Origin: Ignelater luminosus | Taxonomy: Eukaryota > Arthropoda > Insecta > Coleoptera > Elateridae | DNA: 64,000 bases | Assembly (NCBI GenBank): GCA_011009095.1 | Contig: VTPC01090564.1 | Coordinates: forward strand, 62,001 to 126,000 | Direction: 5' to 3' | In this document: in pieces, positions 48,841-62,090 of the stretch | Numbering within the stretch: position 1 is the first letter of the stretch | Layout: each line of letters starts with the position of its first letter | Position numbers and translations under genes: made by a program | Notes under the pieces: model-generated | Seen by the model: the letters and a program-made list of their open reading frames with translations, nothing else | Databases searched by the model: none | What the model was told of the DNA's origin: nothing

Positions 48841-51800
48841 ATTGCAGTGGAATCACATTTGGACTACAAAACGTTAAGGAATTACTGCTCTGAACAAAAA
48901 GAATTCATAGTTGTTAATGTCAATGTTGAGTGGGACTTTCCATTTATCTGAGGCAGTTGGTCTACTGGCATCGTGCACATCTCAGGATGCAAGGCAGGCT
49001 CTTTTTGAATGTAGCATTCGTGTTGCGTACATCCCTTAAAAACTAGCGTATTTAATTTACTATGGCAAAAGAAATCTAAGAAACCATAGCTGCAGCTCAA
49101 ATCAGCTACTGCAACTTGCGGCAGCGTCCATGAGACTGATGATACACTTGCATCTCATTGCATTACAGAGTGACTACATCGAAAGTTCATACTTGACCAA
49201 CAAATATTTCTCCAACGTCTTGCCATTGCCACATTACCACGACAGTCACATTTATTTACTTCAAATTTCTCAAGTTGCTAATATGTTTAAGTTTCGAATT
49301 ATTTCCCCAATTCAAATTTGATCAAATTCTATTAAACCAGAATTAAATTTAAAAAAATGTATCTCATTTCCCACCCACCGAATGAGACTGCCCACTGGGG
49401 TGATAACGCGTGAATTATTTTATAATCTAGATCTTGGACACTGTTTAGATGTCATTCATCTTTGAAGTGTTTGCTCACTCAAAAAATCGCTATGCGACAA
49501 AGTCGTGTATCCTGAATAATTTCGGCAGATTTCTCAGTTTGAATCACAAATTTTTCACAAAAAAAACAATAGAGGTAACAGTAGTAAAAGATTGTTTTTG
49601 ATCAGGTATATTAATTCGCTTATTTTTTAATTTTATTAATTTTCCCGAAAGTCAGTTTTAGTTCTATCATGTCGATGAATGATGTAAATATCATTCAAAT
49701 CCTTCATTTCACATTTTAAATCGCATTTTGCAAGAGGATAACTACTGACAACTAACCATTTTCCGATAAAAGCGATGGAAGTGTATTCACCTTTTAATTG
49801 TAAACGGCACATTTAGACCTTGTCTCTTCGTTGACATTTATTTACACCTAATTGTTGGAAACAACTTTATTTTTAATTCGTAACTTAATTGCTATTACGA
49901 AATCATGCAGTCATTTATGTCACGTACTTATTAGTTACGTTTATATAACATGAAAGGATGAAATTATACTTTGTGTGAATGAAGCTTTACAGCAAGTGCA
50001 ATAATGAGTATAATAGGGGATTAATTTAATGAAAAGACTACACGAATGAATCTTCCAGAAAAAGAGAAAAGTGCACACAAAAACGAATTCAATAGATTTA
50101 TTCCTACCTTACACTCGAAGATATCGGATAATAAGCAAATAGCGTTTAATGTTTTTTAGGGATAGTTTCATACAATAATAATTTACAAAATAATAAAGAA
50201 AACGGCGAAATAAAATTAATTTCATACGGATAATTACACAAGACAAATGTCAATGTTATTTTAGCATGGATGAAGAAAAATTCCTTTTCAAGGAAAGACT
50301 GAATTGGATGTGTGACAAAGAAATTAACATAACGTATTGCCTAGTTAATTTTGCAAATCGCTTGTAGTTTATTACGTCTATAAAGGGATTTTATGGTAAT
50401 TTCTAAAGAAGTCTATGAATCTCTAAATCACTCTCCCTATTTGACATTTACTACGTAGGAGGTTACGGTTAGCGGTTAGGAAGGATTTAGAGTTGTATCA
50501 GATTAGCAGCAAGAATCTCAGTACCAGCGATGATATGGTGTAACACAGGACAAACCCCTAGTAACACGAAGAACGTGGTTTGAAGGGGTTGGAGGGTGAT
50601 TGATCCGGCGGTCGCAGGTGTCGAACTCGCTCACCAGTCATTGTGAATGTCGAGCACGATTCCCACATTCCCGATCTATGTAGTCCTCAAAGAGACATTT
50701 GCCTCTTCTATACACATCGTGAAGCGACAAATACGACATTTGTATGATGCATCACAAGCACCTTTGTATCGTATGCGTACGGCGTCTCTATCGTGCAATA
50801 AGAAGCCAGCAATTGTTACACCTTCGATAAAGCTGACGGAGGTGTAAAACGCATCCTTGTGTAAACGAAACGTTATGCAAAATTAGCGACATCAATCAAT
50901 TGCTGTAATAGATTTCACACAAAGGATCCTTTATGTGTAGGAAATTTTATGTCTAGGAAATCACGAGATATCGCAGAAGAAAAGCAATGTTGGAAAACGA
51001 TCACGTCATGAACACAACCCTAAAAAGGACGTCGATTTGACGGTACAAAAAAAATAATATTTTAAGCAATATCCAGCGAAGAATAAAATTACAGCTCTGA
51101 TGGTATTAAATTGAACCAAGGATTTCTGAAAATAATTGTAAATTGCTGTTTGTTAACGAATTTAATATAAATTCAGCCATTACCGCATTGCCTAGTTAAA
51201 CATAATTTTATGGCGTAATTTAAAAAACAGTGAAGGGTTACTTAACTGATTTTAAATTAACCTTACAATAATTTTAGATTTCGTAATTCATAATTAACTA
51301 AACAAAGAGAGACAGATAATTCTGATAATTTCGTGTTATTGTTCAACAAACAAAACGGAGAGTCGTTAATATAATTACAATATTATTCGAAACAACAAAT
51401 TTGCGTTATGATTTAGCAAATATTCATTTGAACATAAAATTGAGCACATTTTATATTTAGCCAATTACCACGTTTAATTAAAACAAGTTTATTAAATTAA
51501 AGTCAATTATGTATTGAATAAGCAGGCTTTGTTTCCTAAGTTACCATAAATTAAAAAATATCGCAAAAAATGTTTTAGGTCCGTAATTAATTTTTCTGAA
51601 TTAATTAATGTGAAGCAAAAGGCTAAAATTGCATCAAAATAAGGGAAAAAATGAGAACAATTGACTAATTATTATTAAAGTTCTTATTGTATATTTTAAA
51701 AATTTTACAAGGAATTAACTTACTCAAACAGCAGAACTTCATGTTTAGACTGATATCCAGATACTGAGTTAAATTAATTTAAAAAATTTATGTTTTTATA

Positions 51801-52437
51801 AATTTTATTTACAAAACTAAACTAACATGAGAGATTGTTGGATCAATTTAAAAATTAGTAAAGCGTTCTACAAATTTATGCTTTAAGTTTCATCAGAATT
51901 TTCTAAAAAATTGATCAAAAATCTCCCAACTTGAATCTTCATCTTGTAAGCTTGCGTCGAATGTCTTAACCTCTAAACCACTAATGTAAGTTGTGTGGTC
52001 TTAGAGATTTATAAGTTCGGACTATAATTAACAATAGTGTAATTAAGAATGAGAGTCTAGAGGCTAAGACGTCTTTTGCGAGATCTGAAGACACAGTTGG
52101 AAAATTTACGAGTAGTTTAAAATTTAAAAAATATAAATTTAAGTCACTTCATTAATAATTAAATTAAATAAACTTGTGATATCTCAAAAATTATAGAAAT
52201 TCGAGAAAGTAGCTGTAGTAGTATATCTGTAGCACTTTTAAAAATGGAAATCATTTTAATGCTAGTTGAGTAAAGTTATCCATTAAAATTTCAAATTTCT
52301 CAAGGGAGGTAGAATGAAAATATAAAAAGTAAGTAAGTAGATTGCGCTTACATCCGATAATATCAAAAGACGAATAAAGCATTAAAAATTCATTAAATCA
52401 CTGTTTAGTTTGTAAACAGTGAGAATAATGTTGGGAA
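48841..52437. other. non-coding DNA
   Basis: No gene recognised. Just right of the hAT remnant (48841-49330) the missing N-terminal part of the transposase would be expected, but nothing clear is readable. A GC-richer block at about 50460-50870 contains a 66-codon frame (50647-50847) without known motifs. The rest is AT-rich. Confidence 0.4.
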
Positions 52438-52495
52438 AAAGAATGTAGAACTCACTGTTTAACCAAGTTTCAGCTAGACAGATAGCATCATGATA
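52438..52495 (-). pseudogene. non-LTR retrotransposon endonuclease fragment
   Basis: On the minus strand this reads HDAICLAETWLNSEFYIL. The 'D-hydrophobic-hydrophobic-x-L-x-E-T-W-L' block is the first catalytic motif (with the metal-binding Glu) of the apurinic-type endonuclease of Jockey/CR1-like retrotransposons. Upstream on the same strand, broken pieces such as YINKTLEA and KFNNFLDQWKLVS could be the preceding N-terminal strand. Nothing after the motif is recognisable, so this is a small relic. Confidence 0.6.
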
Positions 52496-52779
52496 CTAAC
52501 TTCCACTGGTCTAAAAAATTGTTGAACTTTAGGCTTCTAAGGTTTTGTTGATGTAAAGCACCATCATGATACTCTAGTCTTCCTTCTTATAAATGGCAGT
52601 TGCACACTAAAGATATCAAGTACAGTATTTTGTTGTTTGATTTGAAAGCAGTCAGATTCATAGTGGCGATATTGGTTGATCCTGTGGTTGCAGTTATGGT
52701 TGCTGGTGTAGTTTGGTACTGGAGCCTCACAGCTTATGTGTTGTGGAAGTTTTGTTTTTGTTATAACACTTGCTTAATA

Positions 52780-53584
52780 CGAGGCATGTTTTTTAAGTAA
52801 GTACTGTTTTGAAATTCCACCGTTGCAGCGCTGCGGGCAGTGATTCGTGCATGTGCATTGTGTAACTACATCTGTTGGCAAGCGACAGCCGCCATTATGG
52901 CAACAATCGAGCGTGTTTTTTAAGCCAAATTGTCACAGGCGATGAAACATGGGTGGCCTACGTTACACCCGAATCAAAACAACAATCCATCGAATGGCGG
53001 CATTCAACATCGCTCACGAAAGTGAAGTTTAAGCAAACAATTTCAGCCCAGAAAATCATGTGTACCGTGTTTTGGGGCAGGAAAGTTGATTTTTTGCCTC
53101 GTGATGACACAATAAATTCTGTAACATACTGTGAGACCTTAAAAAATTGCGTCGTGCAATTCAGAACAAAAGACGAGAAATGCTGAGTAAAGGGATCGTT
53201 TTGCTGCATGACAATGCCCGTTCACATGCAGCCAATCGCATCATTTGGTTGGGAACAATTCGATCATCCTCCATACAGCTCCGATCTAGCACGTAGTGAC
53301 TACCACGTGTTTTTGCAACTGAAGAAGCATCTTAGAGGTCAGCGCCATGATGACGACGAAAGCATCAAAACAACCGTGTTGCAGTGGGTGTCAAATCAGG
53401 CGTCAACTTTCTATGATGACGGTATACAAAAACTTGTTCGATATGATAAGTGCCTTAATATTGGCGGAAATTATGTGGAAAAGTAGATTAAAGTGTGGGC
53501 TTTCGTGTAAAAGTAAAATTGTTACAAAAAGTTTACTTGTTTTTTTATACCTCAAAATGGTACTGACTTAAAAAACATGCCTCG
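52780..53584 (+). mobile_element. mariner element 4, internally deleted, TA-flanked
   Basis: The left terminus CGAGGCATGTTTTTTAAGTA follows TA at 52778-52779. The right end finishes at 53584 before TA at 53585-53586. The inverted repeats match over about 33 bp with a few mismatches. At 805 bp it is the shortest of the four mariners. The missing part here is mainly the DNA-binding N-terminal half of the transposase. Its termini and transposase show a fourth lineage. Confidence 0.95.
52896..53486 (+). pseudogene. mariner transposase, N-terminal deletion and frameshifts
   Basis: A start-like MATIERV (52896) runs almost directly into FLSQIVTGDETWVAYVTPES, the first catalytic Asp, so the helix-turn-helix domains have been deleted. 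QQSIEWRHS and a strand-rich core follow. Near 53190 the frame changes; GIVLLHDNARSHAANR (second Asp) and then, one more phase over, PPYSSDLARSDYHVFLQLKK (third Asp of DD34D) follow. The C-terminus IQKLVRYDKCLNIGGNYVEK ends at the stop at 53484-53486. All three catalytic Asp codons remain but in separate frames. Confidence 0.92.
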
Positions 53585-53586
53585 TA

Positions 53587-55698
53587 CTTTCTTAGTTTCT
53601 ATTTTAACCTCTTCCATCTGCTTTGATTTCTCTTGAATTTCTTTTCTATTTATTCTTTAAATCTATAGAATCCTTTTTCTTGTTTTCCAAATTCCATATA
53701 CTTGCTCCAGTTTAAATTGCATATCGAAACACTCATAACTACTGAATGTTTACCACAAAAACAAAAATGATCCTCTTTAAATTTTTAGTTTCATCTTTAC
53801 TTACAACACTCATAATGAAACAACCTCTCTCCGTGAGGACCAAGAATAAATTCTACAAAAATACATAAAATCAATTTTAGACGCTTCACTATCTTGTTAC
53901 AGCATCGCTGGAAATTAATTTCTGTTTTATTTAACTAAGTTGCTATATAAATAACTTTTATAGTAACTTTTAGTAGTCACGTCATCTTTTATGTTGCTCT
54001 CTCATAGTAAAAAATCGCCAGCCGCTACACAATTTAAAATTTATTTCTTCAACATTTTTTTAATAATAAAACGATATAAATTGACATTGAGATCTTGATG
54101 CTTTTAAAATAGAATTTCAACATTTCCAGCTAGACCAAATCATTTTCAGTTTGAATATATTTCAATGACAGTAACCATTCAGTTTATATTATTTTTTTAT
54201 GAAAATAACTTTTGTGTATTGTCCAAACACAACAGGGGATAGAGTTTGTAACTTCAATGAATATTGAATTGTTTTGTGTTACCTACAATTTATAATAATT
54301 TAGTGGATAATATTATTTTAATAAGTCTCTATTAACAATTTTAGTTGTAATTTTATTATTATTATACAAAATTTCTATCTATAGATTAATTAATTTTAAA
54401 AACATTTTAGATCATGCCAAACAAAGAAAATGTTGAGAAATTGCATTCATTAGCGATAAAATAAATAATTCCAAGAATTTAGAATGCCTTGAACATTTTT
54501 AATTAAAAACAGAATTAGATTCTTTTGAAGCAAATCGTAGCACACTAATATTCCTTTTGTGTAAATCTAATATGTTTAGTGCAAAGAAACAACGTTCATT
54601 GAAAGCAGTAATTAAATTTTACCTGATATGGAATATCGTACTTGTAATAATACAGAATAAAAAGAAATTTATTGTATCTACACACATTCTACAGCGACGT
54701 TGAAGAATGATATCAACGTATAGATCAAAATTCATGCTGTTAGTTATTTAAAAGTTAATTATCTCGAGCAACTCTAATCAACAACTTTAATTGCAATTTC
54801 ATTTGTTTTTAATAGTATATAAATTATTAGATACCCCCCTTCTCTGTAAAGATCTGTTCTATTTATTGCATAGTTATTTAGAACCTAATGTAATTTCCTG
54901 TCATCCCGAATCCTAGTTATCCATTTGCTGAGAGCTTTGATGAAGAGACCAAATTTATAAAATGGCATGGGGATCTTTTGTCATATGAATCTGACATGAG
55001 TATGATTATATGAAATTGCAAAACGATTTACTTGAATTTGTATACAACGCAGATTTAATAGAAATGTGATTAGAGCAAACAAGATGTACAGTCTGTCACA
55101 AATTAAATGCGAGTATGAAGACTCGTAATTATTACTATAGATTATAATATTTATCAATAATTACGCACTTTTATTTTAATCTGTACTGTATTTTACAGAA
55201 TCGCTTTTAATTCTTAACAGACTTCACTTGCAATTTTCAAGTGACGTCGCGGCGCCAACAACGAGAATTACATATGATTTAATTTGATAAAATAAACCGA
55301 AAAAGTAATTAAATTCGTTAAAATTAAGCTGAAAAATACAAAGAAGTAACACAAAACTTTTTGTAATTCTGTAGCTTGCTATTCTAGAATCTATATCAAG
55401 TTAGGGCAAATTGGGCCCGGAGGGCCAAATGATTCACATAGCAAGACATTTGTATATTTTACAGTTTGAACGTAATTTCTAAATGATCTTATTAAATTGA
55501 AATTTAGATACATTTTATGTAATACAATGCCCTATGTATTAAGGTAGGTATCTGTTTGTTGCATATCCGATCTGTCATTTCTATGTCAGTATAGACGACG
55601 TCCATTGTCTATTATTGCGTTGCACTTTCATACCTGTGACGGATGTGAATCAGTTAGTTTTTCATTTATGGTGGTTGTTAATTAATCTTCTTGCACAA
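53587..55698. other. non-coding AT-rich DNA
   Basis: No gene recognised. A short GC-rich phrase (GGGCCCGGAGGGCC, about 55414) breaks an otherwise AT-rich tract and lies some 280 bp left of the Harbinger-like remains. Confidence 0.4.
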
Positions 55699-55761
55699 AT
55701 GAAATGGAGTAAAGAAGAAATCATTTGGGTAATAGAAACATATCATGAAAACAGATCTTAA
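55699..55761 (+). pseudogene. possible Myb/MADF-type start of a Harbinger accessory gene
   Basis: ATG at 55699 gives MKWSKEEIIWVIETYHENRS and then a stop. The 'W-S/T-x-E-E-x-x-x-L/V-I-E-x-Y' pattern resembles the opening of Myb/SANT-like or MADF DNA-binding proteins, which PIF/Harbinger elements encode beside their transposase. A Harbinger transposase remnant lies 0.4 kb to the right on the opposite strand, which supports the idea. With only 20 residues the call is weak. Confidence 0.3.
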
Positions 55762-56130
55762 CAAACTACGAAAAGAAGAAAAAAGAAATGTACATGTCCG
55801 TTAATGCTCGCAAATAAAAGCTGGAATATCTTTTGGTGACCCTTGGAAAAGAACAAATGAAAATGAAAAAGACCAGTAGCACTCGTACAGGTAAGTAAAC
55901 TGGAACAATTTCTAGTTTTAGGTTTTACTCAAGATTGTCTACAAAGCATTTTAGATTGGGTGCAGATGAAGTTTACAAAATCTCATAGTTTGCCTTTAAA
56001 AGTATGAGATTTATATGGAACAAGAAAAGCTTTGAGCTACATTGAGCACAGTGAGTAATTTTTTTGCTTCTTTGACAAAATAGTAACACTAGCTTTAAGA
56101 TAAATTAGAATTCAAATATTCCATTTCAGG

Positions 56131-57230
56131 TTTTCTTTGGTGCAAAAAGTTATGTAGCAGAGTAGTTGTCACTACTACAAGTGAAACCTTTCCTGGTCCG
56201 AGCAGCAAGCAAGCAAGCTGCTGATCCTATTTCAAATACATTTTGTACGACTCTGTGTTTTCTTCAGAGCCAATAGCTAAAAACTCTTTGTTTTTACCCT
56301 TTGATGTAGCATCAGATGTCTCGACATATCAAAAGCTTCATTTTCGTCGAAATACATTGACAGCTCTACTTTCATTCTTTTGAAGATTTAAGCGTTTTTC
56401 TTTTATTTCTTACACAACTCAATGCTTGCAAACACGCGACCGTCAGATACTCTTCCTTGGCTTCCCAGGTTCACACATACGAAATTAGAGTTAGTATCAA
56501 CTGCAGCCGAAAGAACGATGCTAAAAATTGTTTTGAAATTGATAAACTCACTCAGCACTATGACGTATTTGCAATATAAAAGACTTTGCATAGTTTCAAA
56601 CTTACTGGACAGTTTCAACCACGCTATTTGTGTTAATTATAAAATCGATGCTAACTATTTAAAAATGTTTTATTTTCAGATTGAAACTACAAATGAACAA
56701 GTTTGCAATCTAGTAGAAGCTGGAAAAGCTACCTCTAGTCAAAGTATAAAATTCCAAAACGAGCACATCGTCTTCTACTAAATAAAAAATTTAAAAATTA
56801 TCCGATAAGGATTGATAGCTTTGGATTGGGAAAATTCAGCAAATCAAGAGAATGACGACAGCTATTATTTTGGTAATTCGATAGCGTCGCAATAGCATGC
56901 TCCTGACAAGACTGTGCGATGTATCATTCAAAATGAAATATTTCCAGAGCATATCTTGAAATTATTTAGTCCTGCTGCATTTTCAGATGATCACACCATT
57001 TAAATGACTTTTGGAATGTAAATAAGCAAATTCATAAATAAAGTTGACTTACTTAAAAAAAAGTCTTTCAATGCTTCCTCAATTGCATTTCTTGTGTGAT
57101 CCTACTGATTATTACCTGCTTCAAAATTTTTAAAAGTATTGCAAACTAGTGTATAGATATCATCAGTGGTTAGAAAGCTAATCTTTCCTGGGTAGCTTTC
57201 CAAAATATTGTTTTGTTTAGAAATTCTCAA
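56131..57230 (-). pseudogene. PIF/Harbinger (HARBI1-like) transposase, broken
   Basis: On the minus strand, from right to left: RISKQNNILESYPGKISFLT with TDDIYTLVCNTFKNFE (about 57230-57102), like the N-terminal 'RxAIPxxxRLAxTLRFLATGxSYxxLxxxFxIS' region. After decayed sequence comes NFKTIFSIVLSAAVDTNSNF with VCVNLGSQGRVSDGRVFASI (56540-56410), matching the DDE core block 'FSIVLxAxVDxxxxFxxVxxGxxGRxSDGxVF' with its catalytic Asp. Then YFDENEAFDMSRHLMLHQ (the 'GDEAFxL' block, with the Gly-Asp degraded) and finally LLHNFLHQRK (about 56160-56131), the conserved C-terminal 'LHNFL'. Many frame breaks separate the blocks. HARBI1-type enzymes cut at TWA/TNA sites. Terminal repeats were not found. 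Confidence 0.75.
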
Positions 57231-57320
57231 CTCGATTGAAAATGAAATTTCAAAATGAGTTGAAACATGGTAAAATCCAACTGGAAGTTCAAGTCGGCCA
57301 ATAGACTTGAGTCCTGACAT

Positions 57321-60003
57321 CCTCCAAAGCGATGATTTTTGTTTGTGTGAATGACTCTTCCGTTTTTAACATGAATACAACAATATTACAGAAAAAACCT
57401 TTTATGTTATTTTTGATCTTGAACATTAAACGATAACTTTCAGTATATTTTATGATTTTTATTTCAGTTCTCTAGAGGATTAAATTTAGTTCTGTATATT
57501 TGTTTATGTTTCGGTAGAACTATGGTTTTGATATTTTGCATATTCCCAACTGATTTTGTATTTTAGCTCTATTGATTTTCTTTTGGGTACTAATAGTTTC
57601 ATGTTGTAAACTACTAAAAAATTTATTCAGAGTTTCTTTGTGCTTTAGAATCAAGTTTAGATATCAATGGTGATTGAGACTTCCTAAATTTCTCTATTCT
57701 AATCTTATTTAACTGCTGCCCAAAAATAGAGTACACGCCTGTGACTTGGTTATAAAACATTGCATTGGCCCTCAACAAAATTAAAGTTTGTGAGGCCAGA
57801 AACTTTGATAAAACCCATGAGATTGTTTTTGTTATTAAAATTAACCAATCAAGCTATCAGTTTTCTTATAATTTCTAAAACAAGTTGTGATATTGAGATT
57901 CTTGCACCTTGTCAGAAACGCAAATTTAGTATGTAAAATTGTATCTGCGCTTTTCTCGTGGGATGCGTCATGTTTGAGTAAAATATAATTTGCTGTAATC
58001 TTTGACTATTACAACTTCACTTTAAGTTCCTAATTTCCACTGTTTCTATTACTACAAAGGTCTTATATAATTTTCAGTTTGAATATCGGTGGGAATTGAA
58101 CTTTGATACTATGTAAAATAACGAACATCTGTTTTAGTCTATTAAATAGGTAACTTTAATAAAAACTACTTTTAGTATCGTCCCTATGAAAATATATCGG
58201 AACTACTCGCATTGTACAAAACTCAATTTTTTTGCTTAATGTAAATTACTCGGTATAATCACCAGCAATGTAGTATAACAATGTTTGTGGTATCTGTTAA
58301 ATGAAATTTAACTCACTTGTTTTGCCATAGTATTAATGAGCATTGCTACCAGCTATAAATTTGCATTTGGTTTTGGAGAGTATTTCGGAATTTGCTTGTA
58401 GGTTTGTTAATTTGCCACCTGTAATAATAAAACTAATTGTAAGTTCACCCAGGTAACAGTTTTTCTATTCTTTTAGTCTCTCTGGAAATAGAATTTATGA
58501 ATTAGTACAGCAAAACTAAATCAAACTATAACTGATGCAGTAATAACACCCATAAACATCCTTATTACCTTGTTATTTTATTAAATAAATGTTGGTAGTT
58601 CTCAGGTTGATTTTTCAAGTCAAATTTGCTCAAACAAAGTGTTTATTTATTTACAAATTTAGAGATTTCTATTTAGGTGAAATCAATTTCTAGGAAACGT
58701 TTTCTAAGTTTAATAACAAAAACAACTTAATTATAAGTGTAATGTACGGTCGTAACTTTCTAATAGAGTAAGTCTCTGGTTAACATGTTTATTTACGGAA
58801 ATAAACACATGTAGGAAGTGCTTTACAAAACGCACCAAGTTCATTATTTACGAGAAAAATTCGTGCTTTCCTTTAGTGTCTGTTATTTTTTTCTACATAA
58901 GCTTCAAACTTGAATGAGGCATGAGAGAAAGCGTTTTTACAGATCAAAGCATAATAACAAAATTTAGTTAGAAGATTCTTTGCTAGTCATTTAGCTTAAT
59001 TATATTGCGAAGCTTTGTTTCACTAAGGTCTTAAGGTGAATTATAACTTTTTTTCTGATACGCCCAGTTTCATTGCGATACATTTACTTTACGTCATAAT
59101 TCTATCAAAAATGTTTTATATGCTAATGTTGAGATTAAATAATATAAATTATCTCTTTTATCATAACCCCTAGAAAGGTTGATGGGGAAAAAAGAAAAAT
59201 AATCGAAACTCTTCAAAGTTATTAATTTTTTCCACTTATTTGCAGTAAAAGAAAAACAAAACGGAAATTGTCGTACTTGAATGAGCAAAATACGAATTTA
59301 AAAAAGCGCTCATGCTTTATTAAATTAAACTAATTTTGTTTTAAATTTGAAGGAAATACTGAAGATTTATTTATTAGTTACTCTTGTGTCTTTTCCATCT
59401 TAAACTGCTGCTTGTTCTGCAGGTTTACTCTTCCGCAAAACTGTGCTTTGCTTATATACTACTTCAGTCCTTTGTTAGCTGCAGACGCATATGCGACACA
59501 CAGATTTTGTCTATGTCTGTTATACTTTATTATTATACTAGTTTTCAGTTTTCTTATACAATCTTAAAACTTTTTAAATTATTTTGAAAATAACGATAAT
59601 ATATATATTCTCCATGGCAATTATGTTACGCCACTGGAAACATTCATAATTTAATTTTCTATAAGATACCTGTACTTAATAAAATAATAAAAAAATGTTT
59701 TTAATCTCATTATCGAATGTTGTTCCTAAAACACCGAGAAACATTAGTAGTCTTACATCTGGCTATTTTAAAATTCAACAGGCTAGAAATTTTGAATTAT
59801 TTCGAACGAGCTACGTATGTATTAGCAATCATGTCAAATCAAAAACTGCGACAATCAGTATATGCGTATGCTATGTTATTGAGAACTGGTTAAAAAATGG
59901 TATCAAAGGGTTTAAGTCCTTTCCCGTAGAAAAGATGAACCTGATCAAGAATCTAGAAATTCGAAAAGTCGTACAGATTTTTAAACGTAATATAAAAATC
60001 AAA
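57321..60003. other. non-coding DNA up to the second gap
   Basis: No gene recognised. An open frame of about 103 codons (59695-60003) runs into the gap without a stop but has AT-driven composition and no known motif. Confidence 0.4.
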
Positions 60004-60403
60004 NNNNNNNNNNNNNNNNNNNNNNNNNNNNNNNNNNNNNNNNNNNNNNNNNNNNNNNNNNNNNNNNNNNNNNNNNNNNNNNNNNNNNNNNNNNNNNNNN
60101 NNNNNNNNNNNNNNNNNNNNNNNNNNNNNNNNNNNNNNNNNNNNNNNNNNNNNNNNNNNNNNNNNNNNNNNNNNNNNNNNNNNNNNNNNNNNNNNNNNNN
60201 NNNNNNNNNNNNNNNNNNNNNNNNNNNNNNNNNNNNNNNNNNNNNNNNNNNNNNNNNNNNNNNNNNNNNNNNNNNNNNNNNNNNNNNNNNNNNNNNNNNN
60301 NNNNNNNNNNNNNNNNNNNNNNNNNNNNNNNNNNNNNNNNNNNNNNNNNNNNNNNNNNNNNNNNNNNNNNNNNNNNNNNNNNNNNNNNNNNNNNNNNNNN
60401 NNN
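60004..60403. other. assembly gap (400 N)
   Basis: Exactly 400 undetermined bases, the same size as the gap at 2577, so the length is probably a placeholder. Confidence 0.99.
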
Positions 60404-62055
60404 TAAAATCTCTAGACGTTGTTGCGATTTGAGATCAGCTCGAATTCGGTTGAGAAGCTGTTTAAGGTCTACCTGAATAATGAACAGAGATTACCTTTAT
60501 TCCTTTGAACTTTCCTACTTGGCCTTTGAAATAAAAAAAATTGTGTAATGTAACAATGTCATCTGATAAGAATAGCCCTGTTTACTTTTGATTGTCTTAA
60601 GATCTTAACTTCACTACTACAGAAGGTAGAGGAATGATTTCTTTCATGCCGGGAATTTTATTCTGGTGATAGTAATATACAGTAAGTTAAAAAATCAATG
60701 CCTTCGGTTTGAATATTTATGAAACCAATCTACATGTGAAATCCAATTTCCTAACGTATTGTAATCCAAAGTTGTGCAAAATAATTTTAATGATAATAAC
60801 TCGATAACTCTTTTCAACAAAAGGATAAACTCCTGGTATGAATAAGTACCTATCATAATTCTATTTTTTTGTTGCCTCTTCGTAATACAAAGCCAGCAAC
60901 CGTTACCGGTATATCTGAGCTGTGTATATTTCTAAAATTAAAATTCTAATGGTATTAGAAAACACCATTGAGAAAACTAAAAGTATTATTGATAAATACG
61001 ATTTACATAAATATTGATTACTATAGTCTTTAGATATAATTAATAAGCCTTTTTCGAGAAAACCAAAAACATATATTTCAAACAAATACCTCTTATGTAA
61101 AGGCATGTAACAAAAGAATTCATTAAGTTGTAAATTCTACTTTAAATTATATTAGGCAAATGATCATTTAATTAATCTGTCTTAAGTACCAACTTCACAA
61201 TGAGTTGTATAAGAGTTCCTTTACGATAATTGTATTGCAACAAAAAAAGAAAACTAGCAAGGACATTAAATAAATTGCAAATTGTTGTTTAAACTCTCAA
61301 TTTTTCCTAATTGTGTTAAATTATAAAATTACAAGTTACGACTGCATGCCCACTTCTTTATGCAAATCAAATTATCACTTGACATTTTAAGGTTATGTTG
61401 TGGTAATGAATGAAGTAAAGATTACTAGATGAAGTGTACTTTAGCAATTTATACGTGTTGATTAAATAAGTTTTGCTACATCCATAATGATATGGGAACT
61501 CATAATAATAACATTTTCTCGGATTTTTCGTAACAGTGGAAGTCTAAAAATGCTACCTACTTTTATTGAAATTATCGTTACAGTAACAAAGCGATTCAAT
61601 CAGTGCTTATCGAACTCGCTTTATTTCTACCCCGCAGAGTCTAAAGGCGTTTTATGTGGCTCCTCAAAATAAATTAACCAGGAGCGTTATATTTTATACG
61701 AACTGTGGAATGCGATAAGCGAAATTGATAAAAAAACAAACTTAAACTTATAATTAAGACAGTGTCGGCGTTCTTCCATGCTTAGAGAAACATAAATCAA
61801 GAAGAAACTCAATACTTGTCTTTATTTGTCACTAGAAACGAGACTGTCCACGATATAACAGAACCAATGGATCAGGCGATGACTTATTGCGAAGGGACAT
61901 AAAGCGTGCACCTCTATCGCTGATATGCCAACTCATCAAACGGTAACTGTCGGCTTTAAAGCTCAACGACAGGCTGTCTTTTGTTATTTTATGTTAGCAC
62001 GATCTATATCCCAGCCACCGCAGCGCTAACAATTATTTTTGCGATGACTCTTAGG
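60404..62055. other. non-coding AT-rich DNA
   Basis: No gene recognised. Sequence from about 61830 becomes GC-richer and leads into the promoter-like site at 62056. Confidence 0.4.
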
Positions 62056-62090
62056 TATAAAAGGTCGTTAACAGTTTTATCGCATCATAT
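62056..62090 (+). promoter_or_regulatory. TATA box with initiator-like sequence
   Basis: TATAAAAGG at 62056-62064 is a perfect TATA box. TCATATTCA at about 62085, some 30 bp downstream, partly fits the arthropod initiator (TCAKTY), the spacing expected for a TATA promoter. The 200 bp upstream is GC-richer than average. No coding exon was identified downstream on the + strand, so the promoter is only a candidate. Confidence 0.25.

Noticed and set aside
59695..60432. 245-codon open frame including the second gap
   Set aside because: About 103 real codons of AT-driven composition, then Ns. No motif or plausible gene structure.
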